Numbered from the stretch's first letter, positions 1 through 9,533 are shown. The stretch: 64,000 nucleotides of DNA from Cardinium endosymbiont of Dermatophagoides farinae (GCF_007559345.1 NZ_VMBH01000001.1:1194869-1258868); one strand, 5' to 3'. The notes: generated by a model not told the origin, from the letters alone. A program made the numbers and translations.

Positions 1-154
1 ATAGAGTGACAAATATTTATATTGCCTTTGTGGTTCCATTTGCAGTTGCAAAGCACATTTTTATTAAACGTTAAGAAATTTATATGTCAAAAATCATAGG
101 AAGGAGCTTGATAAACATGTTCTTTTCCTACTTAATTTAATTTGTTAATATTAG

Positions 155-532
155 ATGCAACATAGAGGAGCAATTGTTGAATATGTAGCGAGAACAAGCG
201 GTCTTTCTTTTTCAATATTAGCTGCAAGAGTAGGTATAAGTAGAAATACGCTTTATAACAGGTTTAAAGAAAAGAATCTGAGCTTTGACTTTATATTAGC
301 CTTAGGAAGGATATTACACTATAATTTTTCTGCACACTTTCCTGAGATGACGCCAGATGCAGCACTTCCGGATGACCTCCGGCCAGAGCTTTTTGAATTT
401 GAGAGGAAATATAACAACCTATTGGAAAGATATAATTGGTTATTGCGGTTTTTGCTCAAAAAATCGCAAGATGCGAACCAGCATGTTTTGCATGAACAGG
501 TTAAGGCATTAATCAATGCTTCTTCTTTTTAA
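155..532 (+). CDS. Small helix-turn-helix protein with C-terminal coiled coil
   Basis: The 125-residue protein has an N-terminal helix-turn-helix of the Cro/Fis type. Residues about 10-40 read as helix, turn and recognition helix, including VGISRNTLYNRF, and a charged segment at about 78-110 probably forms a coiled coil. Short proteins with this layout are common in Bacteroidota and are presumed DNA-binding regulators. The gene ends 9 bp before rsmA on the same strand, so the two are probably cotranscribed. I do not recognise a named family, and the target is unknown. Confidence 0.7.
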   Translation: MQHRGAIVEYVARTSGLSFSILAARVGISRNTLYNRFKEKNLSFDFILALGRILHYNFSAHFPEMTPDAALPDDLRPELFEFERKYNNLLERYNWLLRFLLKKSQDANQHVLHEQVKALINASSF

Positions 533-541
533 CGGTTACCC

Positions 542-1324
542 ATGCTACCTTCTATAAAGATTAAAAAATCATTGGGGCAGCATTTTTTAAGAGACGATGC
601 TGTGTCCAGTCAAATAGTTAATCTATTAACAGATGAAAGCCTTATAGGTACGGTAGTTGAAGTAGGACCTGGTAGGGGGAGCCTTACAGACTTATTGGTC
701 TGTAAGGCTATTGCTAATTTATACCTTGTAGAGGTAGATAGGGAGCTTATACCTTATCTAAAAAAGAGATATCCTCAATTAAATGGTAGAATTATAGCGG
801 CAGATTTTTTAGCTTTATCCCTAACAGAACAGTTTCAAGGTGCACGGTTGACTATTATTGGCAATTTTCCCTATAATATTTCTTCTCAAATTTTGTTTAA
901 AATTTTAGATAACCGTTATGTGGTAAATGAAGTAGTAGGCATGGTTCAGAAGGAAGTAGCACAACGAATAGCTGCTAAACCAGGTAGTAAGGTGTATGGT
1001 ATGCTTAGTCTGTTTTTACAAGCATTCTATACCATAGAATACCATTTTACAGTGCCTCTGCACCTCTTTCTGCCGCCTCCTAAGGTCGACTCTGCGGTTA
1101 TTACCATGCATCGCAATGGTGTAGCAAAACTGCCATGTGATGAGCAACTATTTTTTCAAATAGTTAAAAGTGGTTTCCAGCAACGTCGGAAAAAGTTGCA
1201 AAATGCTTTGCGCGCTTTTAATATATCCAATATATCTTGTCCTGATTTGTTAAGTAAACGTGCAGAAGAACTAAGTGTAGCTGAATTTGTAACGCTGACC
1301 AATGCGTTGGGAGCTGGCCGTTAG
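542..1324 (+). CDS. rsmA: 16S rRNA (adenine1518/1519-N6)-dimethyltransferase
   Basis: RsmA (KsgA) dimethylates two adjacent adenines in the 3' hairpin of 16S rRNA during late 30S assembly. The start KKSLGQHFL is the family hallmark. The SAM-binding motif VVEVGPGRGSLT follows at about residues 38-49, and the catalytic NFPYNISSQILFK (family NLPYNxS) at about 107-119. The 260 residues match the usual 260-270. The start at 542 is supported by the family N-terminus. It probably forms an operon with the HTH gene just upstream. Confidence 0.95.
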   Translation: MLPSIKIKKSLGQHFLRDDAVSSQIVNLLTDESLIGTVVEVGPGRGSLTDLLVCKAIANLYLVEVDRELIPYLKKRYPQLNGRIIAADFLALSLTEQFQGARLTIIGNFPYNISSQILFKILDNRYVVNEVVGMVQKEVAQRIAAKPGSKVYGMLSLFLQAFYTIEYHFTVPLHLFLPPPKVDSAVITMHRNGVAKLPCDEQLFFQIVKSGFQQRRKKLQNALRAFNISNISCPDLLSKRAEELSVAEFVTLTNALGAGR

Positions 1325-1530
1325 TTTGGTTGAATCAATGACAAGCTTACAAGAAAAAAACACCCCATTGAAAAAATTCGCGATCAAAAAGTCTACTTTA
1401 CAGCATAATTGCGTTTTATCTCCCAAATTTTACTTTCATGCTAACCATTTATTTCTATAAATATCAATCAATTATTTTTTTTTGCTAGATTGCGGATTTC
1501 AAATTCGTATTATCAACGCTTGATCTATCT

Positions 1531-3030
1531 ATGATATTATATAATATCCCTCTTCTAATGGTATTGGCCTTTTTATTGTTGACCCTAATGGTAGGTCTCT
1601 ATGTTAGCAAACAGGCAACTACGTTTCGACAATATGCTGTGGGTAATAAGCGGTTTCACACGACGAGCTTAGTGGTTACAATATTGGCTACAATCTTTGG
1701 AGGAGGTGCCCTGATGCGTGAAGTACCCAAGGTCTATGAATTTGGTATCCATCGCATAGCCTTTTTATTTACCATGCCAGTAACTTTTTGGATAATCAGT
1801 CTACTGGGGCTGCGTATGGGGCCATTTATGGCGCATCTTTCTATTGCAGAGACGATAGGTAGCGTATATGGTAGGTATCCAAGAGTGATTGCTGCGCTAT
1901 TAGGTATCTGTTTTTCTATTGGTGTTGTGGCCATTCAGATCAATGTAATGTCCGCTGCTATTGGCATGTGTATAGGTTCGATTGACCCTCGTATCGTGAC
2001 TGTACTGGCTACCTTAATCCTTATTGTCTATTCTATGTTTGGGGGTGTTCGTGCCATTACTATTACTGATATATTGCAATTTGCAACCTTTACTATTATT
2101 CTTCCCCTTGTCATTAAGTTTGTATTTGTAAAAACAGATCAGTCATTCTTAGAAATTATATTGTTTTTGCAAAAACAAGAAAAATTTCAGTTTAGTAGAC
2201 TCTTCCATTTTGATAAAAAATTAATGAAACTTGTTTTTGATGATCTATGTATGATATTTATTCTAGCCCCCTCAGTGCTACAAAAGGTGTATATGGCTTC
2301 TGGTCCGATTCAAGTCTACAAGGTTTTTTTGCGTACAACGCTTTTTAGTGTTATTATAACGGCCTGTATCGTGTCAATTGGTCTGCTTGCTTTTGTAGGA
2401 GCTCCAATACTATCCGTAACAGAAATTTGGCCATATATTCTGGCTGATATATCACCTGCCTATACAGGATGTCTGGTCATTTGCTTATTAGGGATGACCA
2501 TGTCCACAGCTGATTCCAGCTTACATGCTGCTGCCATTATGGTGAGCCATGATATGGTGGAAAGCATTCGGGGTGTAAAAACAGTCCCCTATATGCACCA
2601 GCTTCGACTGGCTAAATTAACTGTACTAGTTGCTGGTCTACTCGCTATGGTCGTAACGGTTTATTATCCTAACCTATTTGAGTTAAGCAGTTTTGTGTTT
2701 AGCTTTTTTATTTCTTTTTTTATAGGCGCAGTAACGCCTCTTTTTATTTTAGCTGTTTTTGGTTTTCGGGGTAGCACGTGTACAGCTTTAATCGGAATGG
2801 CTATGGCTATACTTGTTGATTTGGCTTTGGAAAATTTTATTAAACCTAAAGTAGGCGTAGGCTTCGAGTTTTTTCCAGCAGTAGCCAATGGATTGGCTAT
2901 GATGGCTGCGCATTATCTATTGCCCCAACCGGCTGATAAAGGGTGGATTGGGCGAAATGATCAACAGAAAAGAATGCAGCAGCTGATACGCGCGTTTAAA
3001 AAATATAAAAAAAGCATAGACTTGGAATAA
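1531..3030 (+). CDS. Sodium:solute symporter family (SLC5/SSS) protein
   Basis: The 499-residue integral membrane protein has about 13 hydrophobic segments. Family-typical sequences include YAVGNKRF near residues 35-42, FGGVRAITITDILQF near 170-185 and the late MSTADSSLHAAA segment near 325-336. The substrate cannot be read from sequence; proline, pantothenate and sugars are all transported by this family. The C-terminus (about 465-499) is a basic cytosolic tail. It resembles the transporter half of the 1120-residue fusion protein at 34267-37629, so the two look like paralogs. The 205 bp upstream hold no gene. Confidence 0.85.
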   Translation: MILYNIPLLMVLAFLLLTLMVGLYVSKQATTFRQYAVGNKRFHTTSLVVTILATIFGGGALMREVPKVYEFGIHRIAFLFTMPVTFWIISLLGLRMGPFMAHLSIAETIGSVYGRYPRVIAALLGICFSIGVVAIQINVMSAAIGMCIGSIDPRIVTVLATLILIVYSMFGGVRAITITDILQFATFTIILPLVIKFVFVKTDQSFLEIILFLQKQEKFQFSRLFHFDKKLMKLVFDDLCMIFILAPSVLQKVYMASGPIQVYKVFLRTTLFSVIITACIVSIGLLAFVGAPILSVTEIWPYILADISPAYTGCLVICLLGMTMSTADSSLHAAAIMVSHDMVESIRGVKTVPYMHQLRLAKLTVLVAGLLAMVVTVYYPNLFELSSFVFSFFISFFIGAVTPLFILAVFGFRGSTCTALIGMAMAILVDLALENFIKPKVGVGFEFFPAVANGLAMMAAHYLLPQPADKGWIGRNDQQKRMQQLIRAFKKYKKSIDLE

Positions 3031-3204
3031 AGCATCTTACATTCCGCACCACATTCAACTTTTTAGGCATTTATTATCCAGGAGGAATTTTTTGGATTAT
3101 TTTCTTGGCTTCAGCCTAATGTAAGGTGAAAGAAGATGTCAAATGTGTAAGTAAATGCCTGTATACCTTATTAGGCATAGAACCAAGATGGTAAAAAAGA
3201 TGTA

Positions 3205-5031
3205 TTAGGCTTCTATACCTTTTGATGCTACTTCTTGAAAATAACCAACGGAATTAACCGCAAAGTTTTTACGTGGCATCACCTGAAAAGTATGTTGTTC
3301 ATCGTATTGATGTACTTCAATAGCTGCTTCTGTAATATTAAGTCTTACAGGATCATATTTTAAGCCTACGCATACTTTTTTATAGCATGTGTTGAAGGTC
3401 ATGCTGTAATCTTTATCGTAGATTTGCTGCAAAGCTTCTGAAACTGACTTGCCTACTTTTAACTCAAAAATGTAAGCAGTTTGGTGTAGTTTATCCTCTA
3501 GCGCAATATCCAAACGGCCTGACCCACTAGCTAGCTCAGCATTCACTTGCATGCCTTGCGTGGTATGAAAAACACCGTTTAAAAAGGAATATAAAGCACC
3601 CTGAAAACTCCTTTCTGTTTTATCTAGAAAATGGTAGCCTGCTTTAGCTAAGCAAGCTCCCTTAATAAGATTTAAAAAGCCACACCACTTTTCATTTCTT
3701 AATGCATCTAAAATAGAAGTGCTATATGCTATTCCTGTTTCTTGTTGTTTTTGAATTATAAACCTGGATAATGTTAACTTTAATGAGGATTGAACTTCCT
3801 GATTAGGAAACTTTAAATAGTAGTCCATTGGATTTTTATCTGCTCGTGTGTCTTCTTTAAATCCATTAGGATCTAGGGTAAGATAACCTGTTTGGTACAT
3901 TAATGGGAATAAGGCTATTTCGGAAATAGCGCCTGCTAAGCTTTCAAAGTCTAGCTGATTGATCGAAAAGCTGGATTGATCCCAAGGGATCGTAAATCTA
4001 TCGATATTGTTTTTTATTTGTTGTAGTAAGATAGCAGGATGACCAGAGTTGGACCAATAGTTACCAAATGATCTATCTCTAAAGAATTTTAATATAGAGT
4101 CTGGATTATACATCCGCTTAGTACTCTTATTTCGGCTAAAACAGTAGCCATTATAATAATCTTTTAATTCTTGCTTTAATTGTTCATCTGTATAGTTGTC
4201 TGATTTACCCCAGTTTTCCTGTAGACTGCTTATTACTTCATTAAGATATACCTGTTTATCGTTAAAAAATAGCTTTTCAATATCATCTTCCGTATATCCC
4301 AACATCTCTGCATAATCCTCATGCAATGATATATCATTGGCAGAGTTAGCACCTGATGTAAGTCCAGATAAATGAAATTTAGTTACGCCTGTTACAAAAA
4401 TAAATTTACAGTCCTTCTGACGTGCTTTTAAAACTTTGAAAAACGAACTAAGAACAGAAAGTACCGCTTCATACTGCTCTTTTTCACAAGAGATTAATGG
4501 ACTGTCGTATTCATCGATTAGAATAATGGGAGTAGGTTCGTAACCTTCTTGAAGCCTTCCTAGGATATTGATTAGTTCACCCAGTTTTGTGTTAAGTGAA
4601 GGCGCTTTTAGTTCATTGAAGCCATATTTATTTGCAACTTCTAAAAGCTTATATTGAAGTTCTTTTTCCAATAAGTCAGGCTCTTTAGAAACTAACTCTG
4701 AAAAATTCAACCAAATGACTGGATATTTTTTCCACTTATAGGTTTTATGCTTATAAATATTACAACCTTTAAATAATCTTTTATTTCCTTTAACTATTTG
4801 GTCTATGGTATCTAGTAGTAGAGATTTACCAAATCTGCGTGGTCTTATAAAGAAGTAGTACGTTCCCTCATCTTCGAATAGTTTAGAAATATAATCAGTT
4901 TTATCTGTATAAAAGCCAGCCTCTATCATCTGTTTGGCGCTAGATTTTCCAATAGGAATGCGTACACCTCTGGCAGCAATTTCTTGTTGATCCTCGTTCC
5001 TTAATCCTTTATCTCCTTTTTTAGAATCCAT
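3205..5031 (-). CDS. AAA-ATPase-like / PD-(D/E)XK nuclease domain protein (family copy 1)
   Basis: This 608-residue protein belongs to the family pairing an AAA-ATPase-like domain (PF09820 type) with a C-terminal PD-(D/E)XK nuclease-like domain (PDDEXK_9 type). The N-terminus has IPIGKSSAKQMIEAGFYTDKT, the Walker A-like RPRRFGKSLLLDTI and the Walker B-like IILIDEYDSPL. The nuclease core has GSGRLDIALED and IFELKVGKS, so the D...ExK residues are kept. Its role is not established; the genes are greatly amplified in Amoebophilaceae. Close relatives lie at 12448-14298 and as fragments around 55.2 and 59 kb. It is preceded by a leader shared with other members. Confidence 0.88.
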   Translation of the reverse strand: MDSKKGDKGLRNEDQQEIAARGVRIPIGKSSAKQMIEAGFYTDKTDYISKLFEDEGTYYFFIRPRRFGKSLLLDTIDQIVKGNKRLFKGCNIYKHKTYKWKKYPVIWLNFSELVSKEPDLLEKELQYKLLEVANKYGFNELKAPSLNTKLGELINILGRLQEGYEPTPIILIDEYDSPLISCEKEQYEAVLSVLSSFFKVLKARQKDCKFIFVTGVTKFHLSGLTSGANSANDISLHEDYAEMLGYTEDDIEKLFFNDKQVYLNEVISSLQENWGKSDNYTDEQLKQELKDYYNGYCFSRNKSTKRMYNPDSILKFFRDRSFGNYWSNSGHPAILLQQIKNNIDRFTIPWDQSSFSINQLDFESLAGAISEIALFPLMYQTGYLTLDPNGFKEDTRADKNPMDYYLKFPNQEVQSSLKLTLSRFIIQKQQETGIAYSTSILDALRNEKWCGFLNLIKGACLAKAGYHFLDKTERSFQGALYSFLNGVFHTTQGMQVNAELASGSGRLDIALEDKLHQTAYIFELKVGKSVSEALQQIYDKDYSMTFNTCYKKVCVGLKYDPVRLNITEAAIEVHQYDEQHTFQVMPRKNFAVNSVGYFQEVASKGIEA

Positions 5032-5101
5032 ATTCTATTACTTTTTATTTAGAGGTATATAATCGTGCTACACACTACAAGGTAGATAGTTTTTATAGAA
5101 T
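5032..5101 (-). promoter_or_regulatory. Conserved leader upstream of AAA-ATPase/nuclease gene 1
   Basis: About 70 bp immediately upstream of the AAA-ATPase gene match, with very few differences, the last 63 bp of the window (63938-64000, opposite orientation). They also match, more loosely, the region upstream of the 12448-14298 gene. Shared blocks include CTATCTACCTTG and CACGATTATATACCT. Conservation outside coding DNA suggests either a promoter/5' UTR or DNA carried along when the gene was copied. I cannot assign a -33/-7 promoter with confidence. Confidence 0.6.
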
Positions 5102-5182
5102 TTAATCGACTTGTTTTAGGCCTTGACACAGTTTATTGAACATTTCCTTTTTTTCTTGGGGTAGTGTTGCCACTAGGAACAA
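5102..5182 (-). pseudogene. 3' end fragment of an unidentified gene, cut by a repeat
   Basis: On the minus strand an open frame of 25 codons ends in GLKQVD and a stop. The same C-terminal LKQVD plus following leader occurs at 63937, at the end of an Rpn-like fragment. The left side is bounded by the repeat at 5183-5311, which probably interrupted the gene. The fragment is too short to name. Confidence 0.45.
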
Positions 5183-5311
5183 TAGACCTTCTGCAAAACC
5201 TATTTGTGATCAGCAGTTTTTAGGAGAAGCGCAGTCGCCAGCATACTAAATGTATTTGAGGAGCATAGACCACAAAATTGCCATTTAGCAATAGGTTTTG
5301 CAGAAGGTCTA
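5183..5311. repeat. MITE-like intergenic repeat, copy 1
   Basis: The ends are inverted repeats of about 21 bp (AGACCTTCTGCAAAACC... at one end, its complement at the other). The interior carries GATCAGCAGTTTTTAGGAG and TACTAAATGTATTTGAGGAG, as in the other copies. The stop codon of fabV (5309-5311) lies inside its right end. Confidence 0.9.
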
Positions 5312-6513
5312 ATTTAAAGAGGGTATGGGAACTTCTATAACCTGAGGTTGATTGTAATCCACCCCTTCTACTTCAAAACCAAATAATTTGTAGAATTCAT
5401 GACGATAGCCTACAAAGTCAGTGATGGTAGCTACATTGTCATCATTCACCTTTGACCAAAGGTCAGCAACGGCTTGTTGTACATCCTCCCGCATCTCCCA
5501 ATCATCTATACGAATCAGGCCTTCTGCATCTACCGGTATCTTGCCATCTTGTCTATACAAGCGGTCTGCATACAATCTGTAGATTTGTTCTATACATCCT
5601 TCGTGTAGCTTTTTTTCTTTCATGATCTTGTAGAGCAATGAAATATAAAGCGGCACTACTGGTATGGCTGCACTTGCTTGTGTCACCAAGGCTTTATTGA
5701 CAGAAATAAAAGCTTTTCCATGGATAGCATGGAGCTGTTGTTGTAGTATTTTGCTGGCTGCTGCTAAATCTTTTTTTGCTGCTCCAATGGTTCCTTTTGA
5801 ATAGATGGGATCGGTTAGTTTGGGCCCAATATAAGAGTAGGCTATTGTTTGGGCAGCCTCGGCCAGTAGCTTTTCCTTTAATAGTGCTTCTATCCACATG
5901 ATCCAATCCTGGCCGCCCATAACTGCAACGGTAGCGGCTACTTCTTCAGGCGTTGCGGGCTCAATGCAAACGTCCGAGAGCTGACCACTGATGGTATTGA
6001 TGGTTTTGTTGCTATAGGGCACTCCAATAGGTTGTAAAGTGGATTTAAAAGATAGCCCCGTTTGCGGATGGGTGCGACGTGGGGATGCTAAGCTATAGAT
6101 AACCAAGTCTACTCCCCCCCCCCAATCCTGTTTTATGAGCGAAATGGTTGCTTGCTTTATCGCATCTGAAAAGGCATCGCCATTAATACTTTTAGCATAA
6201 AGCCCCGCTTGATGAGCGGCTTGCTCAAAAGCGGCTGTATGGTACCAACCAGGAGAAGCAGTTCGTTTACCGTCAGCTGCCCGCTCAAAAAAGAGACCTA
6301 TCGTCTGGGCTTTTGCACCAAAAGCAGCTGCGATTCTACTGGCTAGGCCATAACCGGTAGATGCACCTATGATCAGTACTTTTTTAGGACCAGATGCAAT
6401 CGGGGCTGGCTGGTTATAAATTTGATTTGCTCGTGCACATTTTGGGCACAGCCTACTGGATGCGCTGTGGTGCATAGGTATCCACGTACTTTTGGTTCTA
6501 TTAGCATATGCAT
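5309..6513 (-). CDS. fabV: Trans-2-enoyl-ACP/CoA reductase (NADH), FabV type, frame-shifted near N-terminus
   Basis: FabV performs the last reduction of the type II fatty acid elongation cycle. The main frame (about 388 residues) has the NAD-binding [11 protein letters not shown] and the catalytic Y-x8-K, visible as [10 protein letters not shown]. The C-terminus [19 protein letters not shown] is typical. The true N-terminus lies in another frame: from ATG 6513 or 6507 it reads [20 protein letters not shown], the FabV start. The frames join if one base is added at the C4 run (6402-6405 on the plus strand as G4), giving about 400 residues, the family length. ATG 6513 is 3 nt after the bactofilin stop, so the M23, bactofilin and fabV genes look like one operon. 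Either a sequencing error or a young lesion is possible. Confidence 0.88.
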
Positions 6514-6515
6514 AT

Positions 6516-6989
6516 TTAAGGTGTTATGGATTTGGATGATGGTAGATTTTCTATATTGCTTGTGGTATATTCAACAGTTCTAGCCTTAGCAGATAGATCA
6601 GTAGGGTTATCTAAGTTATAGTCATGTATCGCTTTATGTTCCTTACCCATTTTACATTTCCCATCAAAACAAGCGCCCTCTTCAAAAACCAGCTTACTGG
6701 AAACAATATCGCCCCATACGGTTGCAGTTGATTTCAGCACAAGCAATTCTACCACTTCTATTGTCCCTTTTACTTCTCCACCAATTTCAGCATTGTGTGC
6801 TACAATATTGCCTTCTATCTGAGCAGTATGGCTTAACACTACTTTTGCTTTTGTTTTGATACTGCCTGTTACCTTACCCTCTATACGTAAATTGCCTGTG
6901 GTGCTTATATTGCCTTCTAAGTGAGATCCCTGACCTATAATGTTGCTAATGGTTACAGGATTTGCATTTTTTATTTTGTTATTGAACAT
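6516..6989 (-). CDS. Bactofilin (polymer-forming cytoskeletal protein)
   Basis: The 157-residue protein has the bactofilin core. A right-handed beta-helix repeat runs from about residue 17 to 115, with regularly spaced hydrophobic and glycine positions ([48 protein letters not shown]). Bactofilins self-assemble into filaments at the membrane and recruit cell-wall enzymes. The gene follows an M23 peptidase by 7 bp, a gene pair known from many bacteria (for example Helicobacter CcmA with Csd1). That supports a role in cell shape or division. Confidence 0.92.
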   Translation of the reverse strand: MFNNKIKNANPVTISNIIGQGSHLEGNISTTGNLRIEGKVTGSIKTKAKVVLSHTAQIEGNIVAHNAEIGGEVKGTIEVVELLVLKSTATVWGDIVSSKLVFEEGACFDGKCKMGKEHKAIHDYNLDNPTDLSAKARTVEYTTSNIENLPSSKSITP

Positions 6990-6996
6990 TTTTTTT

Positions 6997-7821
6997 CTAG
7001 AAATTAATGTAATCTTCAGGGTTTAGTGCAACGCCTTCGCTCCAAAGCTCAAAGTGCAGATGAGGCCCCGTAGAAATTTCTCCGGAGTTGCCCATAAGGG
7101 CGATTACGTCACCTGCTCTAACCAAGTTACCAACTTTTTTAAATAAAATAGCACAATGTTTATAGATTGAAACAACGTTGTTATAGTGTTGAATGACAAC
7201 AACCCATCCCGTATCGACCGACCAATCAGAAAAAATCACGACGCCAGCTGATGTGGCTTTAATGGGATCTTTTTCTTTTGCTACAATATCAACGCCATAA
7301 TGATTGCCTTCCTTATGGAATGATTTTGTAACCATTCCGTTAATAGGCGGAAACAATAGAGGTGATCTATTGTTGGTAGGTTGCTTCTGATTGGTTGCTG
7401 CTGCAGATGGCTCAGTCCGTGAGACGGTTTCTGTTGGTTCTGGAGTACTCGGAGGGGGTGTATGGGCTAGGGGGTGTTTAGATTTTCCTCGAATGATTTT
7501 TTGAAGGGTAGCAATAAAGGCTGTTTGGGATGTAAATTGTTTTTCGAACGTTTCTACTGTACGTGCTAAGGAAAGTATTTTTTTTTGATTTTCTGTTTCT
7601 ATATAGATAGGGTTCATCCATCTGGCTAAAGCAGTTTTAGCCAGCCACAGGCTAAGACCAAAACTGATACATAACCACGATAGCAATAGTGTAATGATGG
7701 TTGCATAGCTAAAAGGAGGCGTTATATGCTCGGCGAAATTTTCAACATTTCGAATAACCAGCTGATACCTACGTTCGAAATAATCCAGAAATCTTCTATG
7801 GGTACGCAATGATCCATTCAT
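6997..7821 (-). CDS. Membrane-anchored M23 (LytM) metallopeptidase
   Basis: The protein has 274 residues with one transmembrane segment at about 38-62 and a periplasmic linker rich in Pro/Thr/Ser at about 118-152. The C-terminal M23 domain lies at about 155-270. Metal ligands are visible: HYGVDIV (H-x3-D) and HLHFE (H-x-H). The family cuts peptide bridges in peptidoglycan. It starts the operon with bactofilin and fabV, and the pairing with bactofilin suggests localised wall remodelling. An intact active site is notable for an intracellular symbiont, where peptidoglycan is often reduced. Confidence 0.9.
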   Translation of the reverse strand: MNGSLRTHRRFLDYFERRYQLVIRNVENFAEHITPPFSYATIITLLLSWLCISFGLSLWLAKTALARWMNPIYIETENQKKILSLARTVETFEKQFTSQTAFIATLQKIIRGKSKHPLAHTPPPSTPEPTETVSRTEPSAAATNQKQPTNNRSPLLFPPINGMVTKSFHKEGNHYGVDIVAKEKDPIKATSAGVVIFSDWSVDTGWVVVIQHYNNVVSIYKHCAILFKKVGNLVRAGDVIALMGNSGEISTGPHLHFELWSEGVALNPEDYINF

Positions 7822-7880
7822 TTAATAGTAAGTATGTAAACGGCTCTTTTACCACTTGGCAGTGCAGTTGCTTTGAATAT

Positions 7881-8023
7881 TAGACCTTCTGGGAAACCTA
7901 TTTCTAATGGCAATTTTGGTGTCGAAGCTTGTCTATGCTCCTCACATACATTTAGTATTCTGCGGTGCTCGACTGCGCTTCTCTTAAAAACTGCTGATCA
8001 CAAATAGGTTTTGCAGAAGGTCT
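7881..8023. repeat. MITE-like intergenic repeat, copy 2
   Basis: Reverse orientation relative to copy 1 and the long interior form (it includes GGTGCTCGACTGCGC). It lies between the M23 gene and tRNA-Val. The left end has GGG in place of GCA near position 12, so the terminal pairing is slightly imperfect. Confidence 0.88.
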
Positions 8024-8039
8024 CATCTATACAGCGTTG

Positions 8040-8114
8040 TGGGCGGCATTGGATTCGAACCAACGACCTTTCCGATGTCAACGGAATGCTCTAAACCAGC
8101 TGAGCTAACCACCC
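8040..8114 (-). tRNA. tRNA-Val (GAC)
   Basis: The 75-nt cloverleaf folds fully. The acceptor GGGTGGT pairs with GCCGCCC, the D arm has GCTC/GAGC, and the anticodon stem TTCCG/CGGAA encloses loop TTGACAT (anticodon GAC). The T arm is GTTGG-TTCGAAT-CCAAT. No CCA is encoded. Confidence 0.93.
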
Positions 8115-8161
8115 CGAAAGACTTTTGTAAGGCTATATCAATCTTTTAATGTTAAAATCCA

Positions 8162-8296
8162 TAGACCTTCTGGAAAACCTATTGCTAAATGACAATTTTG
8201 TGGTCTATGATCCTCACATACATTTAGTATTCTGCGGTGCTCGACTGCGCTTCTCCTAAAAACTGCTGATCACAAATAGGTTTTGCAGAAGGTCTA
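8162..8296. repeat. MITE-like intergenic repeat, copy 3
   Basis: It lies between the two tRNA genes and shares the terminal inverted repeats. Inside it has the short left form (GTGGTCTATG) and the long right form, so interior segments have been shuffled between copies. Confidence 0.88.
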
Positions 8297-8314
8297 CTAT
8301 ATACAGCTTTTGCG

Positions 8315-8396
8315 TGCGCACGGGGGGACTCGAACCCCCACACCCGAAAGCACCACCCCCTCAAGATGGCGTGTATACCAATTTCACCACATGCGC
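8315..8396 (-). tRNA. tRNA-Leu (GAG)
   Basis: An 82-nt class II tRNA. The acceptor GCGCATG pairs with CGTGCGC, the anticodon stem CCATC/GGTGG encloses loop TTGAGGG (anticodon GAG), and it has a variable arm and T arm GGGGG-TTCGAGT-CCCCC. No CCA is encoded. Confidence 0.93.
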
Positions 8397-8523
8397 AGAA
8401 ACCTTAGCTGCTTTATACTTTAATTTCAACTGAAATTAACCAGTCCAATTTAGGATATATTGAGGTATATGCCAAATCTTTAGGGGGTGATTTGTAATAC
8501 TGGATTTCCGCTTGCTAACTCCA

Positions 8524-9191
8524 TTAAGCAGCGACATGTCTTTTGGTTAGGCTTTTATTAATATCTACATTCATATCCATCTTTACCCTACAGACGGGGC
8601 AGTTCAAAAGGCGCAAAGGTGTAGCTTGGATGTATGTTATAATGCAGTCTATATGAAGATAGTGGGAGGGGCAAGGGCAATCTGGAAGTGGATATAGAGG
8701 TTGGTTACTGTTACCAGGCTCAAGACATATCGGGCATTCTTCATTTTCACGAGGTTGTACGTCTTGCTTCTCTTTCATTGCTTGCACGAAGTGTTGAGTC
8801 TGCTTATCGGAGGCTTTGCTATTATAAAAAAGACTATATATATAACCTGAGCAAGCAATAAAAACCAGGCCAGTAGAAACAATAAGCGAGCGCTTAACAT
8901 AAGGCAGATCATCAGTATAAGCAAATAAAGCAAGAGAAGTACCAAACAAAACAGTAGTAAAACCAGCAGCAACCTTAACCCCAAAGATAGCAGCATCAAC
9001 ATTAGGCGGAGTCCTTGGAGCGGACGAGTTCTGATTTTCCTTAGGAGACGCAGCAGTAGTAGCAGTAGTAGGCTTAACAGGGGAATTAATAGCAATAGCA
9101 TGATCAGTAGCATTACTATAATCTTTTTGAACTATATTTGTACATCCTGCTAACATGAGTAGAAGGGATAAAAAAGTTTCTTACCTACCAT
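8524..9191 (-). CDS. Lipoprotein with two TM segments and a C-terminal RING-H2 finger (leader frame-shifted)
   Basis: The main frame (from 9156) starts inside a lipobox, LAGC. Going back to ATG 9191 and adding one T to the T6 run (9170-9175) gives the complete lipoprotein leader MVGKKLFLSLLLMLAGC. Two hydrophobic segments lie at about residues 56-80 and 88-110 of the 210-residue frame. The C-terminus has zinc ligands in exact RING-H2 order: C141, C144, C162, H165, H168, C171, C186, C189. RING-H2 domains are usually eukaryotic E3 ubiquitin ligases, so a host-directed effector is an inference. Codons are strongly T-ending (GCT, ACT, GTT), as in the lipoprotein genes at 50.3-52.6 kb. Confidence 0.8.
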
Positions 9192-9390
9192 GATATATGC
9201 AAATTATAAAGCATTTACGTTATTATTTATTTGTATAATATGCGCAATGCAGTTTTATATTAAGTCCCTCGTTTGATACGGTCCATAAATTGGCTACCTT
9301 TTGTGGAGACGCTACCAGTGCATGTATGTTATTAGCGTAATTAAATTTTAATTAAAATGCTATAATTGTAGCATCGATAGGCTATTCAAA

Positions 9391-9533
9391 AGACCTTCTG
9401 CAAAACCTATTTGTGATCAGCAGTTTTTAGGAGGAGCGCAGTCGAGCACCGCAGAATACTAAATGTATGTGAGGAGCATAGACAAGCTTCGACACCAAAA
9501 TTGCCATTAGAAATAGGTTTCCCAGAAGGTCTA
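9391..9533. repeat. MITE-like intergenic repeat, copy 4
   Basis: Long form. It lies in the divergent spacer between the RING lipoprotein gene and pssA. The right end reads TTTCCCAGAAGGTCTA, a small divergence from TTTTGCAGAAGGTCTA. Confidence 0.9.

Noticed and set aside
8775..9113. Leu-rich minus-strand open frame in the RING lipoprotein gene
   Set aside because: Shifted reading of the same codon-biased DNA; the RING frame has lipobox and zinc ligands.
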